NCBI RefSeq assembly: GCF_016587415.1
Contig: NZ_BNJI01000001.1
Coordinates: forward strand, 3,325,501 to 3,389,500
Length of the DNA stretch: 64,000 nt
Direction of reading: 5' to 3'
Source of the DNA: Ktedonobacter sp. SOSP1-85
GTDB taxonomy: Bacteria; Chloroflexota; Ktedonobacteria; Ktedonobacterales; Ktedonobacteraceae
Shown here: positions 37,361-46,386 of the stretch, in pieces
Numbering within the stretch: the stretch's first letter is position 1
How the letters are laid out: each line of letters begins with the position of its first letter
Position numbers and translations under genes: made by a program
The notes under the pieces: generated by a model
Told to the model about the DNA's origin: nothing
What the model saw: only the letters and a program-made list of their open reading frames with translations
Database searches by the model: none

Positions 37361-37453
37361 TGACTTCTCGCGCCTGCGGCGCTCGTCCAGATAGGTGGTT
37401 GTGGTGGGTGCTGGCAGCCGCAGGCTGCCAGCACCCACCACAACCACCTATCT
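37361..37453. repeat. Flanked 31-bp palindrome in a divergent intergenic region
   Basis: A perfect inverted repeat (37389-37419 with 37423-37453, loop GCA) is preceded by CTTCTCGCGCCTGCGGCGCTCG, whose GCGCC/GGCGC arms form a small hairpin. It lies between the start codons of two divergent genes, so it cannot terminate either. The rest of 37329-37646 shows no further gene. Confidence 0.75.
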
Positions 37454-37646
37454 GAAAGAAGTTACACACAACATTAATGAATAAACGGCTGCTTCCTGGT
37501 ATTTACCGCTTACAAGTAAAAGAACGGCATGAATATATTCTAGTAACTCGGAATAGATAAATGTACCAAAGTGCATCTCTATCAATCTTGTCGCTCTTGG
37601 GGAAATGGAGTATCATCTAACAAAAAAGCAGACCTGTGGAGCTGAT

Positions 37647-38663
37647 ATGATTGGTGATAACCAGACAACGTACGCTTCCTATCCCCTGGTGGTAGGAGTT
37701 GACCTTGGAGGGACGCAGATTCGGGCGGCGGTATTGCAGGGTGCGACCTTGCTCTCGCGCGCGAATCTGCTTACCGGTGACAACGGTACCCCCGAACGTG
37801 TAATTCCACGCCTCTTCCAGGCGGTAGACCAGGCCTTAGCTGACGCTCAGCTCACGCCTGCCCAAATAGCGGGCATTGGCATTGCCGCGCCGGGGCCACT
37901 TAATAACCGCACTGGCGTCGTGATCTCACCCCCCAATCTGCCAGGCTGGACCGATATCCCCCTGCGGGACATCTTTGCCGAGCACTACCAGCTACCTACT
38001 TACCTGGAGAACGACGCGAACGCGGCTGGCCTGGGCGAGCATCTCTTTGGCGCCGGCCGTGGCAGCAATGAAATGGTCTATCTGACCATCAGCACTGGCA
38101 TCGGTGGTGGCGTGATCACTAACGGCAAGATTCTGGAGGGGATCGCGGGAGCCGCGGGTGAACTGGGGCATATTACCGTTGACTGGCGTGGTGAGCCATG
38201 TGGGTGTGGTAATGTTGGCTGCCTGGAGGGCCTGGCCTCAGGAACGGGCATCGCGCGCCGTGTCCTGGCTGCTATCGCCCGTGGCGAGGGCGAAGAACTC
38301 CTGCGCTTTGCGCGCCAGCAACAGCCTGGGCTGCACGCGGACGAAGAGCTACGTGTAGACGCGCGCCTGGTCGCGCAGGCCGCTATCACTGGTGTGTCCC
38401 TGGCCCAGCAGGTCCTGGGCGAGGCTTCAGAGGCGCTGGGTGTTGGTTTAGTCAATATCATTCATATTTTTAATCCCGAGCTTATCGTCCTGGGTGGTGG
38501 GCTGATGCAGATGGGCGAGCAACTGCTGGCCCCCGCGCGTGCTATCGTCCAGCAGCGCGCGATGCAGGTGCCTCGCGAGATGGCGCGCATCGTACCCGCC
38601 GAGCTGGGTCCCAACGTCGGCCTCGTCGGTGCTGGCGCTCTGATCTACTACAACCAGGCATAA
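37647..38663 (+). CDS. ROK family sugar kinase (glucokinase-like)
   Basis: 338 residues; ATG 37647 has GGAG 7 nt upstream, whereas the in-frame ATG 37605 is poorly placed. The N-terminal phosphate loop is VVGVDLGGTQIRAAV; the ROK zinc site and signature read GHITVDWRGEPCGCGNVGC with CLEGLASG after it. The catalytic Asp is in LENDANAAGLGE. The enzyme is expected to phosphorylate glucose or a related hexose with ATP in the cytosol; exact sugar preference cannot be read from the sequence. Confidence 0.9.
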   Translation: MIGDNQTTYASYPLVVGVDLGGTQIRAAVLQGATLLSRANLLTGDNGTPERVIPRLFQAVDQALADAQLTPAQIAGIGIAAPGPLNNRTGVVISPPNLPGWTDIPLRDIFAEHYQLPTYLENDANAAGLGEHLFGAGRGSNEMVYLTISTGIGGGVITNGKILEGIAGAAGELGHITVDWRGEPCGCGNVGCLEGLASGTGIARRVLAAIARGEGEELLRFARQQQPGLHADEELRVDARLVAQAAITGVSLAQQVLGEASEALGVGLVNIIHIFNPELIVLGGGLMQMGEQLLAPARAIVQQRAMQVPREMARIVPAELGPNVGLVGAGALIYYNQA

Positions 38664-38732
38664 GCGAAAAATAGGTTATACTAAACAGGAACATGGTTTG
38701 CATGGAGTGTGGGAGGATGCACAAGCATTTTT

Positions 38733-39494
38733 ATGGCCGCGAATAAAGAGAGACTCGATGTCGCCCTGGTGAGGCGGGGGCTGGTACCAAGCCGTGAGCG
38801 TGCGCGTGCGCTGATCATGGCTGGCCAGGTCTTTGTAGGCGAGCGTATGGTTGACAAGGTTGGTTCGATGATACCGCTCGATGTAGAGTGTCGCCTTGCA
38901 GAGATCACGCCCGAAATGAAGTATGTCAGCCGTGGCGGGCTGAAGCTGGAGAAGGCCCTGGACGCCTTTCATCTCGATCCAACCGGTCGCGTGGCGATAG
39001 ATGTTGGCTCGTCAACTGGAGGCTTCACCCAGTGCCTGCTTGAACGTGGGGCACGACTCGTCTACGCGGTCGACGTTGGGCATGGCCAGTTGGCCTGGTC
39101 TCTGCGCAACGATCCACGCGTGGTCGTGATGGAGCGCACCAATATCCGGCACCTGGAATCACTCCCAGAGCCAATGCAGTGCGCCGTTATTGATGTCTCT
39201 TTTATCTCGCTGCGCCTCGTGCTACCCGCACTTGAACCCCTCTTAGTGCGTTCGCCCGAAACCTGGATCGCCTCGCTCGTCAAGCCGCAGTTTGAGGCTG
39301 GCAAGGCCGAGGTGGACCGAGGTAATGGTATTATTAGCGATCCCGAGGTTCACCAACGTGTCCTGCGTGAATTGCAGGAATGGATTCCCCAGCATACAGC
39401 GCTACAAGTACTGGAGGTGAGTGACTCTCCAATTTTGGGACGCGATGGGAACCGTGAGTTCCTTTTTCATATACGCTTCCGCGCAGAAGTGTAA
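38733..39494 (+). CDS. tlyA: TlyA family rRNA methyltransferase
   Basis: 253 residues from ATG 38733 (MAANKERLDVAL), chosen because the S4 domain of the family starts there; an in-frame GTG lies at 38709. N-terminal S4 RNA-binding domain (about 5-65), then an FtsJ-like methyltransferase domain with AIDVGSSTGGFTQCLLERG (motif I), YAVDVGHGQLAW and DVSFISLRLVLP. Known TlyA proteins methylate 2'-O of cytidines in 16S and 23S rRNA. The C-terminal 24 codons overlap an upstream open extension of the next gene, not its likely start. Confidence 0.9.
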   Translation: MAANKERLDVALVRRGLVPSRERARALIMAGQVFVGERMVDKVGSMIPLDVECRLAEITPEMKYVSRGGLKLEKALDAFHLDPTGRVAIDVGSSTGGFTQCLLERGARLVYAVDVGHGQLAWSLRNDPRVVVMERTNIRHLESLPEPMQCAVIDVSFISLRLVLPALEPLLVRSPETWIASLVKPQFEAGKAEVDRGNGIISDPEVHQRVLRELQEWIPQHTALQVLEVSDSPILGRDGNREFLFHIRFRAEV

Positions 39495-39633
39495 GCGCTA
39501 TTTTATATACGCATACATACGCGCAACCGCGTCTCGTAGCTTACCTCCAATCGGCTGGATGTCGTTTGCTTGCCATACGAGACGCGCCTGCGCGCCTGGT
39601 TGGCTATCTTTCGAAGATGAAAGAGGTGTGCCA

Positions 39634-41259
39634 ATGCTCTACGCTAAGCCCATACACGACCCCGCGACGCCACAGGTTATTGTTCCCGATCAGCTCAACG
39701 CGACCTCAGTCTTTCTGGATCGTCATCTTGTAGAGGGGCGCGGCGAGCGTCCCGCCATTTATTATGAAGGCCAGACCTACACTTACGCCCAGGTAAGCGA
39801 ACTGGCGAACCGCGTGGGCAACGCGCTCCTCGACCTGGGAGTAGACCAGGAACAGCGTGTTGCCCTGCTCTTACTCGATTCTCCTTACTTTGCCGCGGCC
39901 TTCTTTGGCGCGATCAAGATTGGTGCGGTCCCCGTTCCCATGAATACCCTGCTCCGCCCTGCTGACTATCTCTATATGCTGAATGATAGCCGTGCGCGTG
40001 TGCTCCTGGTCCATGCCTCGCTCTGGCCAATTATCCAGGCCTTACGCCCACAACTGGCCTTTCTGCGTCATATTGTGATCGTTGAAGAAAGCGGCACACA
40101 GAGCGCACCTGATGCCCGGACGCATGCATTTGAGCCGTGGATCGCGCGGGCCTCGGCGAGCCTGGAGGCGGCGGCAACCGGCAAGGATGATAGTGCCTTC
40201 TGGCTCTATAGCTCGGGTAGCACAGGTTTCCCCAAGGGCTGCGTACACTTGCAGCACGATATGTTGTACTGTACCGAGTACTATGCCCGCGCCGTTCTGG
40301 GCATACATGAGCAGGATGTTACCTTCTCCGCTGCCAAGCTCTTCTTCGCCTATGGCCTGGGTAATGGTCTCTACTTCCCTTTTGGCGTTGGTGGCTCCGC
40401 TATCCACTATCCAGGGCGCGCCGTGGCGGAAGACATGTTTCGCGTGATTGAGCAGTATCGCCCGAGTATCTTCTTTGGCGTTCCCACCCTGTATGCCAGT
40501 ATGCTGGCGCTGCCTGAGGCCGCACGCCGCTTTGATTGTTCCTCGCTGCGTGTCTGTGTCTCCGCTGGTGAGGCGCTGCCCGCCGATCTCCTGCGGCGTT
40601 GGCAGGATGCCTTCCAGGTACCCATTCTCGATGGCATTGGCTCAACTGAGATCCTGCACATCTTTATCAGCAATCGCCTTGATGATATCCGGCCCGGCAG
40701 CACGGGCAAGCTTGTTCCAGGCTACCAGGCGCTCCTGGTCGATGAACAGGGCCAGCCTGTACCACAGGGGGATATCGGCAACCTCTTGATTAGTGGCGAG
40801 AGTATTGCCGCCTCGTACTGGAACAAACACGAGAAGACGAAGGATACGATTAAGGGACACTGGATCTCTACTGGTGACAAATATTATCTCGATGAGCAGG
40901 GGTACTTTTGGTATTGTGGGCGTTCCGATGACATGCTCAAAGTGAGCGGGCAGTGGGTCTCACCAATAGAGGTCGAGAACACCCTGATCGCGCATCCCAT
41001 GGTGCTTGAAGCGGCGGTAGTAGCTGACTTAGACGAGGCGCAGCTCGTTAAGCCCAAGGCTTATGTGGTTCTCAAGCAGGGGATAGAGCCTTCGGAGACC
41101 CTGGAAGAGGAGCTTAAGGAATTTGTGAAGGGGCGGCTGGCACCCCACAAGTATCCGCGCTACATCGAGTTCCGCGCTGAGCTTCCTAAGACCGCGACAG
41201 GCAAAATCCAGCGTTTCCTATTGCGAGGCACCGGCGAAACGGTTCCACTTGATATATAG
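39634..41259 (+). CDS. Benzoate-CoA-ligase-like acyl-CoA synthetase
   Basis: 541 residues from ATG 39634, 6 nt after AAGAGGTG; the open frame upstream to 39421 overlaps tlyA and is unlikely to be coding. It is an ANL-family adenylating enzyme: YSSGSTGFPKGCVHLQ (P-loop-like A3, about 190-205), IGSTE, STGDKYYLDEQGYFWYCGR, and the C-terminal lysine in PKTATGKIQR. The internal order and SSGSTGFPKGCVH wording match the benzoate-CoA ligase group, which activates aromatic or short acids to CoA thioesters. No degradation cluster lies beside it. Confidence 0.85.
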   Translation: MLYAKPIHDPATPQVIVPDQLNATSVFLDRHLVEGRGERPAIYYEGQTYTYAQVSELANRVGNALLDLGVDQEQRVALLLLDSPYFAAAFFGAIKIGAVPVPMNTLLRPADYLYMLNDSRARVLLVHASLWPIIQALRPQLAFLRHIVIVEESGTQSAPDARTHAFEPWIARASASLEAAATGKDDSAFWLYSSGSTGFPKGCVHLQHDMLYCTEYYARAVLGIHEQDVTFSAAKLFFAYGLGNGLYFPFGVGGSAIHYPGRAVAEDMFRVIEQYRPSIFFGVPTLYASMLALPEAARRFDCSSLRVCVSAGEALPADLLRRWQDAFQVPILDGIGSTEILHIFISNRLDDIRPGSTGKLVPGYQALLVDEQGQPVPQGDIGNLLISGESIAASYWNKHEKTKDTIKGHWISTGDKYYLDEQGYFWYCGRSDDMLKVSGQWVSPIEVENTLIAHPMVLEAAVVADLDEAQLVKPKAYVVLKQGIEPSETLEEELKEFVKGRLAPHKYPRYIEFRAELPKTATGKIQRFLLRGTGETVPLDI

Positions 41260-41450
41260 CGTTACTGATGTACGCGCGATCAACCTTCATCTCCACCTTT
41301 GTAGTGTCGATAAGGATAGAGAATGATAATAATCCATTTGGGGGCGTCGTGTATTTTGTATCGATGCCCCTGGCGTGTTATCTATATATGTTCAGAACTC
41401 GTGAGCAAACAAAGTCTATCCTTAGACACTAGGTGGAATGAAGGTAGAAT

Positions 41451-41846
41451 ATGGCGCAAGACCAGAGCGTGGATAACAAAGCCCTCAAAGTGATTCTCGT
41501 TGTTGAAGATGACGAGGCCATTGGTGAGGTCATGAAAATGGCTCTCTCCGAGGAGCCACAATTTTATACCCTGCTTGCCACAACCCCGCATGAAGCGCTC
41601 AATCTGGCGCATAGTATTCAGGTTGATATGTTAATTATCGATTATCTATTGCGCGAAATGACTGGAATTGAGCTCTATGACCGCCTTCATGCCATGAAAG
41701 ATCTCTCTCATGTTCCTACAATCATCACCAGCGCGAGCCTGGGTCAGCGCACTGAAGAACTAGAGGAACGTCACCTCCTGGGGCTAGAGAAGCCTTTTGA
41801 CATTGATACTCTGATGAATACCATCAACCAGTTATTAAGTCAATAA
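41451..41846 (+). CDS. Single-domain response regulator
   Basis: 131 residues, with a receiver domain only. Phosphorylation site Asp in MLIIDYLL (about 64), acidic pair in VVEDDEA, Lys in GLEKPFD (about 111). There is no output domain, so it acts by protein interaction or phosphotransfer. No kinase is adjacent. ATG 41451 follows GGTAGAAT; the site is weak. Confidence 0.88.
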   Translation: MAQDQSVDNKALKVILVVEDDEAIGEVMKMALSEEPQFYTLLATTPHEALNLAHSIQVDMLIIDYLLREMTGIELYDRLHAMKDLSHVPTIITSASLGQRTEELEERHLLGLEKPFDIDTLMNTINQLLSQ

Positions 41847-41900
41847 GCTGCCAATGGAAGCCAGGGCTATTTAATTCTCATATATATGGGGTTGAGCATC

Positions 41901-42025
41901 CTTCGCACCTGCGGCGCTCAGAGTAAAGGGGATGTGTGTGGAAAACGGCAAAGCTGTTTTCCACACACATCCCCTTTATCCCGAGGCGAGCGTAGCGAGC
42001 CGAGGCAGGCGCCAGAGGAGAATTG
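41901..42025. repeat. Flanked palindromic element between receiver and Nudix genes
   Basis: TTCGCACCTGCGGCGCTCA (41902-41920) is followed by a perfect 23-bp inverted repeat (41924-41946 with 41956-41978, 9-nt loop). A right block with AGCGAGCCGAGGCAGGCGCC then resembles 27257-27293. The whole stretch fills most of the 266-bp gap upstream of the Nudix gene. Confidence 0.7.
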
Positions 42026-42112
42026 GAAGGCTCTCCTGAGAGGAGAGAAACAGTGCTACAATGTGTGTGCAACCATTTTTGTATACTTCTATAGTGAAGG
42101 AGAACCCCTGTT

Positions 42113-42694
42113 TTGAAGGATATGCATGAGCCATGGAAGACACTATCATCACGGCGGCTTTTAGATACTCCCTATTTGCGGGTGCGTAGCGAGCGCGTAG
42201 AGGTACCAGGCGGACCAATCGTTGAAGACTATTATATCATTGAGAACTTCGGCTGGGCGGGCGTGGTACCCGTTACAGAGGATGGTCGTTTCTTGCTCAA
42301 TCGCCAGTACAAGCATGGTATCGGCCAGGTGGTGCTAGAGTTTCCAGCCGGGGGAATCGATCCAGATGAATTTGAGAATCCGCTTATGACGGCGCACCGT
42401 GAGCTGATGGAGGAGACTGGCTATAGCGTCGCAGTGGCCGAGGATATGGAGTTCCTGGCTCACATGTATGCCAATCCCACAGGGGCGCGCACACGCGTCT
42501 GGTGGTACCTGGCGCGGAATATCCAGCAAACAGGAGTCCCCAAGCCCGATCCCTTGGAGGTCATTGAGAACCTGCTGGTCACACCAGCGGAGCTACTTGA
42601 GCTTATTCATCGCGGGGAGTTTCTGGTACAGGGACAGATTGCGGCCGCGTATATGGCTCTGGAGCGCCTGGGATACCTCAAGCCCGGAGAGTAG
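42113..42694 (+). CDS. Nudix hydrolase, ADP-ribose pyrophosphatase-like
   Basis: 193 residues from TTG 42113, 10 nt after GAAGGAG; an ATG three codons on (42122) is the alternative. The Nudix box reads GGIDPDEFENPLMTAHRELM followed by EETGY, with one extra residue before the first Glu. The upstream VLEFPAGGID and downstream YANPTGARTRVWWYLAR segments are typical of ADP-sugar pyrophosphatases. A role in clearing ADP-ribose or related compounds is inferred from the family. Confidence 0.87.
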   Translation: MKDMHEPWKTLSSRRLLDTPYLRVRSERVEVPGGPIVEDYYIIENFGWAGVVPVTEDGRFLLNRQYKHGIGQVVLEFPAGGIDPDEFENPLMTAHRELMEETGYSVAVAEDMEFLAHMYANPTGARTRVWWYLARNIQQTGVPKPDPLEVIENLLVTPAELLELIHRGEFLVQGQIAAAYMALERLGYLKPGE

Positions 42695-42733
42695 ACCGGA
42701 ACATGGCGCGAAGCGGAAAACGGAGAGGACGTG

Positions 42734-42790
42734 GGGGTGCAGAGGGGCGTCAGCCCCTCTGCACCCCTCTCCCCCGCCGCCGCAGGCGGC
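42734..42790 (+). terminator. Two hairpins after the Nudix gene
   Basis: GGGGTGCAGAGGGGC (42734-42748) pairs exactly with 42753-42767 around a 4-nt loop. It is followed by GCCGCCGCAGGCGGC (42776-42790), a hairpin that recurs base for base at 46538-46552. No T run, so a terminator function is tentative. Confidence 0.55.
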
Positions 42791-42887
42791 ATGAATACCT
42801 TTCAAATGAAGTTTAACAGAGTAGTAGCAGTCAGTGCGTAGCTTAAAAAAAGCTTTACATATTTCTTAAAGTTCTTTGATGTGCGTC

Positions 42888-42896
42888 TGCTATAGT
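42888..42896 (+). promoter_or_regulatory. Extended -10 promoter for the two-component operon
   Basis: TGCTATAGT with no clear -35. The 40 bp upstream is A/T-rich with spaced CTTTA/CTTAA/CTTTG blocks that could bind the response regulator. Confidence 0.4.
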
Positions 42897-42932
42897 AACA
42901 CCATATTCTTCCAGGGAAACAGGTTGTAGAGA

Positions 42933-43676
42933 ATGATGAAGATTCTCGTCATTGAAGATGAAGCAAATATTGCCCAGTTGCTCCGCCTCTATCTTGAACA
43001 GGCGGGCTATGCCGTCGTTACCGCCAACGATGGCATCGCTGGTATTGAACTCCATGCACGCGAGAAGCCAGATCTAGTGATTCTAGACCTGATGCTGCCT
43101 ATGCTCGATGGCATGGAGGTATGTCGGCGTATTCGTACCTGGGCTAATACTCCTATCCTGATGCTCACCGCGCGCCAGGGCGAAGAGGACCGCATCGCAG
43201 GCCTGGATTCGGGCGCGGACGACTATCTGGTTAAGCCCTTCAGCCCCCGCGAGGTCATAAGCCGTGTCAAGGCTATCCTGCGCCGGGCAGGCCTCTACTC
43301 CAGTCCCGGTGTGGAGGGTGAGGGACATCACGCTGAGGAGAAGAGTGCCTCAGGTGAAGAGCTGAGCTATGGCTCCCTATTGATTAATATACCCGCGCGA
43401 CGCGTCACCGTCGGCCCACAGGCGCTCTCGCTAACCGTCAAAGAGTTTGACCTGCTGGCGCTCATGGCGAAGGCTCCAGACCGGGTGTTCACACGCGAGA
43501 CGCTCCTCAATCAGGTCTGGGGCTATAGCTACCTGGGAGATGGGCGTACGGTCGATGTCCACATTGGCACGCTGCGCAAGAAGCTCGAGTCTACGAAACA
43601 GGTGCAACAGGTTATTCAGACAGTCTGGGGCGTGGGATATAAGTTTGTTCCTCCAGGCATGGAGTCGTCCTCTTGA
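42933..43676 (+). CDS. OmpR/PhoB-type response regulator
   Basis: 247 residues. N-terminal receiver (VIEDEANIAQLL; Asp in LVILDLMLPMLDG, about 52; Lys in YLVKPF, about 102) joined through an acidic linker to a C-terminal winged-helix domain (LTVKEFDLLALM ... TRETLLNQVWGY ... RTVDVHIGTLRKKL). It binds DNA as a phosphorylated dimer in the family. The sensor kinase gene follows 53 bp downstream, so they form one operon. ATG 42936 is an equally good start. Confidence 0.95.
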   Translation: MMKILVIEDEANIAQLLRLYLEQAGYAVVTANDGIAGIELHAREKPDLVILDLMLPMLDGMEVCRRIRTWANTPILMLTARQGEEDRIAGLDSGADDYLVKPFSPREVISRVKAILRRAGLYSSPGVEGEGHHAEEKSASGEELSYGSLLINIPARRVTVGPQALSLTVKEFDLLALMAKAPDRVFTRETLLNQVWGYSYLGDGRTVDVHIGTLRKKLESTKQVQQVIQTVWGVGYKFVPPGMESSS

Positions 43677-43729
43677 GGAGCCAGGCCCACTCTGGCTGGG
43701 TATTTGGATGCAGGCAGGTAAGGTGAAGC

Positions 43730-45217
43730 ATGAAGAGGCCTTTCGATATCACACAAGTTGGTCTACGCACCAAGCTTACGCTTAGTCTATTGCTTGTGAC
43801 CATTGGCGCGATCCTGATTCTCTCCATCGTGATCTCGCTGGCGATCCAAAGTTTTTATCGCGAGGCCCAGCACGACAACCTCCGTCAGAAGGCCATCTAT
43901 TTTGCTGGCTATTATGAGAATAAATACCGCCAGCAGGGCTATACCTGGGGCAATAAATATGGCACCCTGGTCTCTAGTGAGCCTGAGATTCAGAAAATTG
44001 TGGATGCCAGTGGGCAGGATATTGTATGTTTCCAGCCTTATGGCTTCGTTTCTTGTAAAGATCCCACGCTCGGTAATGCTCTGCACAAATCGCTGAACGG
44101 ACAGGAGGATGATGGCTACTTAAACGTCTCCACTGCCAAGGGGTCCTTCCTGTCAATCTATATCAGTGTTCCCATGAGGATTAATGGACAGATCATTGGT
44201 GCCCTGTTTATCTCTGATCCTAAGGCCGACTCGGATGCCCTAATCAATCGCATCAATAGTTCAATCGAGTTGACGGCGCTGATTGTGGGCAGCCTGGTTC
44301 TGCTCTTTAGCCTCCTGCTCACGCGAAGCATGACGCGGCCCCTCAAATGGCTGACCCTCGCTGCGGAACAGATGAAGCAAGGGAAATATGCCCAGCGTGT
44401 GCCCGTCCCCGCGGCCCAGGATGAACTGGGGCTTTTGGCGCAGACCTTCAATGAAATGGCCGATACTATTGAATCCGATGTCAATGAATTGCGGCGCCAG
44501 GAGCAGGCGCGCCGGGAACTGCTTGCCAATATCGCCCATGACCTGGCCACCCCTCTGACAGCTATCCAGGGCTTTAGCGAGGCCCTGGCCGACGATATGA
44601 TCCAGGATCCGGCTGCGCGCCAGGAGACTGCGCAACGTATTGGGCGAGAGGTACAGCGCTTGCGTCGTATGGTAGCAGATCTACAACAGATGACCTCCCT
44701 GGAGTCTGGTCGGACAAGGCTTGACCTGGCCCCACTCTCACTCCATGAGCTCATAGCGGAGACCTTAGCCGTTATTGAGCCAGAGTGTGAGCACGCGGGC
44801 ATTGTCGTCCATAACGAAACACGGGACGATGTACCCCTGGTACAGGCCGATAGTGATCGCGTTACCCAGGTTTTGTTGAATTTATTGGATAACGCCCGCC
44901 GTCATACTCCAGTAGGGGGGACGATAACGGTTGGGGCGCACCCTGGAGAATCGGGGCAGTCTGTGGAGGTCTGGATCGAGGATACGGGTGTGGGCATTGA
45001 CTCGGCAGACCTGCCGCACATCTTCGAGCGCTTCTATCGTGCCGACCGCTCGCGCACAGGCGCCACTGGTGGTAGCGGCCTGGGCCTCTCCATCGTGCGT
45101 GCGATCATCACCGCCCACGGGGGCAAGGTCTGGGCCAGGAGCACACCCGGCGAGGGAACACGTATCAGCTTCTCCCTCCCCATGGCCGAGAAAGCCCTCT
45201 TGCCCGCCCAGGTCTAA
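43730..45217 (+). CDS. Membrane sensor histidine kinase
   Basis: 495 residues from ATG 43730, 4-5 nt after AAGGTGAAG. Two membrane segments (about 13-38 and 178-202) enclose an extracellular sensor of about 140 residues with two Cys near its middle, followed by HAMP (about 203-255). The HisKA phospho-accepting His is in LLANIAHDLATPL (about 270). HATPase: N box NLLDNARRHTP, G1 DTGVGIDSAD, G2 GGSGLGLSIV. It pairs with the regulator encoded just upstream. The signal is unknown. Confidence 0.95.
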   Translation: MKRPFDITQVGLRTKLTLSLLLVTIGAILILSIVISLAIQSFYREAQHDNLRQKAIYFAGYYENKYRQQGYTWGNKYGTLVSSEPEIQKIVDASGQDIVCFQPYGFVSCKDPTLGNALHKSLNGQEDDGYLNVSTAKGSFLSIYISVPMRINGQIIGALFISDPKADSDALINRINSSIELTALIVGSLVLLFSLLLTRSMTRPLKWLTLAAEQMKQGKYAQRVPVPAAQDELGLLAQTFNEMADTIESDVNELRRQEQARRELLANIAHDLATPLTAIQGFSEALADDMIQDPAARQETAQRIGREVQRLRRMVADLQQMTSLESGRTRLDLAPLSLHELIAETLAVIEPECEHAGIVVHNETRDDVPLVQADSDRVTQVLLNLLDNARRHTPVGGTITVGAHPGESGQSVEVWIEDTGVGIDSADLPHIFERFYRADRSRTGATGGSGLGLSIVRAIITAHGGKVWARSTPGEGTRISFSLPMAEKALLPAQV

Positions 45218-45220
45218 TAT

Positions 45221-45282
45221 AAAAGATATAAGTGACTGATTGGCGGGCGCCAACCCGCCAATCAGTCACTTATATCTTTTTT
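45221..45282 (+). terminator. 27-bp perfect hairpin after the kinase gene
   Basis: Arms 45221-45247 and 45254-45280 are exact complements, 6-nt loop, with AAAAGA/TCTTTT ends giving a T run to 45282. It insulates the tRNA gene. Confidence 0.88.
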
Positions 45283-45312
45283 CCCTAGCCGAAAAATTCA
45301 TTGGCAGAATGC

Positions 45313-45341
45313 TTGACTTCGTATATGACCTGTGGTAGTAT
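45313..45341 (+). promoter_or_regulatory. tRNA-Lys promoter
   Basis: TTGACT (45313-45318), 17-nt spacer, TAGTAT (45336-45341), about 15 bp before the tRNA. Confidence 0.65.
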
Positions 45342-45355
45342 TAATGGCGTCGCAC

Positions 45356-45430
45356 GGGTGACTAGCTCAATGGCAGAGCATTCGACTCTTAATCGACAGG
45401 TTCAGGGTTCGACTCCCTGGTCACCCACCA
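45356..45430 (+). tRNA. tRNA-Lys(CUU)
   Basis: Full cloverleaf: acceptor GGGTGAC with GTCACCC, D arm GCTC/GAGC, anticodon loop CTCTTAA with anticodon CTT (45388-45390), T arm CAGGG-TTCGACT-CCCTG, discriminator A and an encoded CCA (45428-45430). The closing pair of the anticodon stem is a T-C mismatch. The anticodon CUU reads the Lys codon AAG. Confidence 0.95.
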
Positions 45431-45432
45431 GG

Positions 45433-45464
45433 AAACCCGCTTCTCGTGAGAAGCGGGTTTTTGT
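45433..45464 (+). terminator. tRNA-Lys terminator
   Basis: AAACCCGCTTCTC (45433-45445) pairs with GAGAAGCGGGTTT (45448-45460), followed by TTTTTG. It directly abuts the CCA end of the tRNA. Confidence 0.9.
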
Positions 45465-45486
45465 CGTTACCGAGGCTTTACTGAGC

Positions 45487-46386
45487 CTATAGCTTGCGGC
45501 AGTATTGCGCGGCCTGGGCCAACCGGGTGTATGCCTGGCTGGTATTCTCGCGCAGCGCGCAGATCAAATGCACCGCGCCCGCCTGCTGATAGTCGTACAG
45601 GGCCTGTCCAACCTCCTCAACCGTGCCCACAATAACGCGTTCACGATCAACTGCGGCCGGAACCTCTTCCCCTGCCGCCAGAATATGGACGGACACGCCA
45701 ACGGTCACCCCTGGCTTGCCAGCCTCACGTCCCACCTTCTGGCGAGCCTCCTCAAGAGGTGCCAGGCGTGGAGCAAGGGCTGCCACAGGGCCCAGCCAGC
45801 AAGTATTCCAGAGATCAGCGTGACGCGCCGTAAGTTCCAGCATGCGCGGTCGCGAGGCGCCAATCAAAATAGGCGGCCCACCGGCGCGAATATTTCCGGG
45901 CGCCATCTCGCACTCTTTGGCGCTATAGTACTTACCCTCGAAATTGACCTTCCCCTCGCGCACCAGCGGAACAATGATGCTCAGTGCCTCCTCGAAGCGA
46001 CCAGCCAGGTGGTCAAAAGGAAGGCCAAAGGCATCGAACTCAGGCTGATGCCAGCCTGCGCCCAACCCCAGAATCAGGCGACCTTTGCTGACAGCATCAA
46101 GCGTCACAGCCATCTTCGCCAGCAACGCTGGATTACGAAAGGCAGTACATAGGACTAAAGTACCTAACTCGACACGCTTTGTCGCTTCGGCCAGGGCGCT
46201 CAAAAGTGTCCAACATTCCCAGATGCCACGCGTAGGTTCTCCCTGCGAGCGGAAGAGCAAATGATCATAGAACCAGATAGAATCCAGCCCCTCGTCTTCT
46301 GCCTGGAGCGCCAGGGCGCGGATCTCGTCGTACTCCACCTGTTGCCCTTCTCGCTCGGCGATAGGAAGTGCTACACCTATTTTCAT
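45487..46386 (-). CDS. LLM-class F420-dependent oxidoreductase
   Basis: 299 residues; ATG 46386 stands after AGAAGGAGTATCTTC, and the in-frame start at 46440 has no site. Luciferase-like TIM-barrel signatures: DSIWFYDHLLF, LGTLVLCTAFRNPALLAKMA, LDAVSKGRLILGLGAGW and the C-terminal GTVEEVGQALYDYQQAG. The probable F420 family comes from this LLM subgroup, and Chloroflexota commonly make F420. It stands alone, converging on the tRNA; the substrate is unknown. Confidence 0.88.
   Translation of the reverse strand: MKIGVALPIAEREGQQVEYDEIRALALQAEDEGLDSIWFYDHLLFRSQGEPTRGIWECWTLLSALAEATKRVELGTLVLCTAFRNPALLAKMAVTLDAVSKGRLILGLGAGWHQPEFDAFGLPFDHLAGRFEEALSIIVPLVREGKVNFEGKYYSAKECEMAPGNIRAGGPPILIGASRPRMLELTARHADLWNTCWLGPVAALAPRLAPLEEARQKVGREAGKPGVTVGVSVHILAAGEEVPAAVDRERVIVGTVEEVGQALYDYQQAGAVHLICALRENTSQAYTRLAQAAQYCRKL

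Noticed and set aside
39421..39633. N-terminal extension of the acyl-CoA ligase
   Set aside because: It overlaps the end of tlyA, does not resemble the family, and ATG 39634 has a proper ribosome site at the expected start.
45301..45492. 63-codon frame over the tRNA gene
   Set aside because: It runs through tRNA-Lys and its terminator, with no ribosome site.
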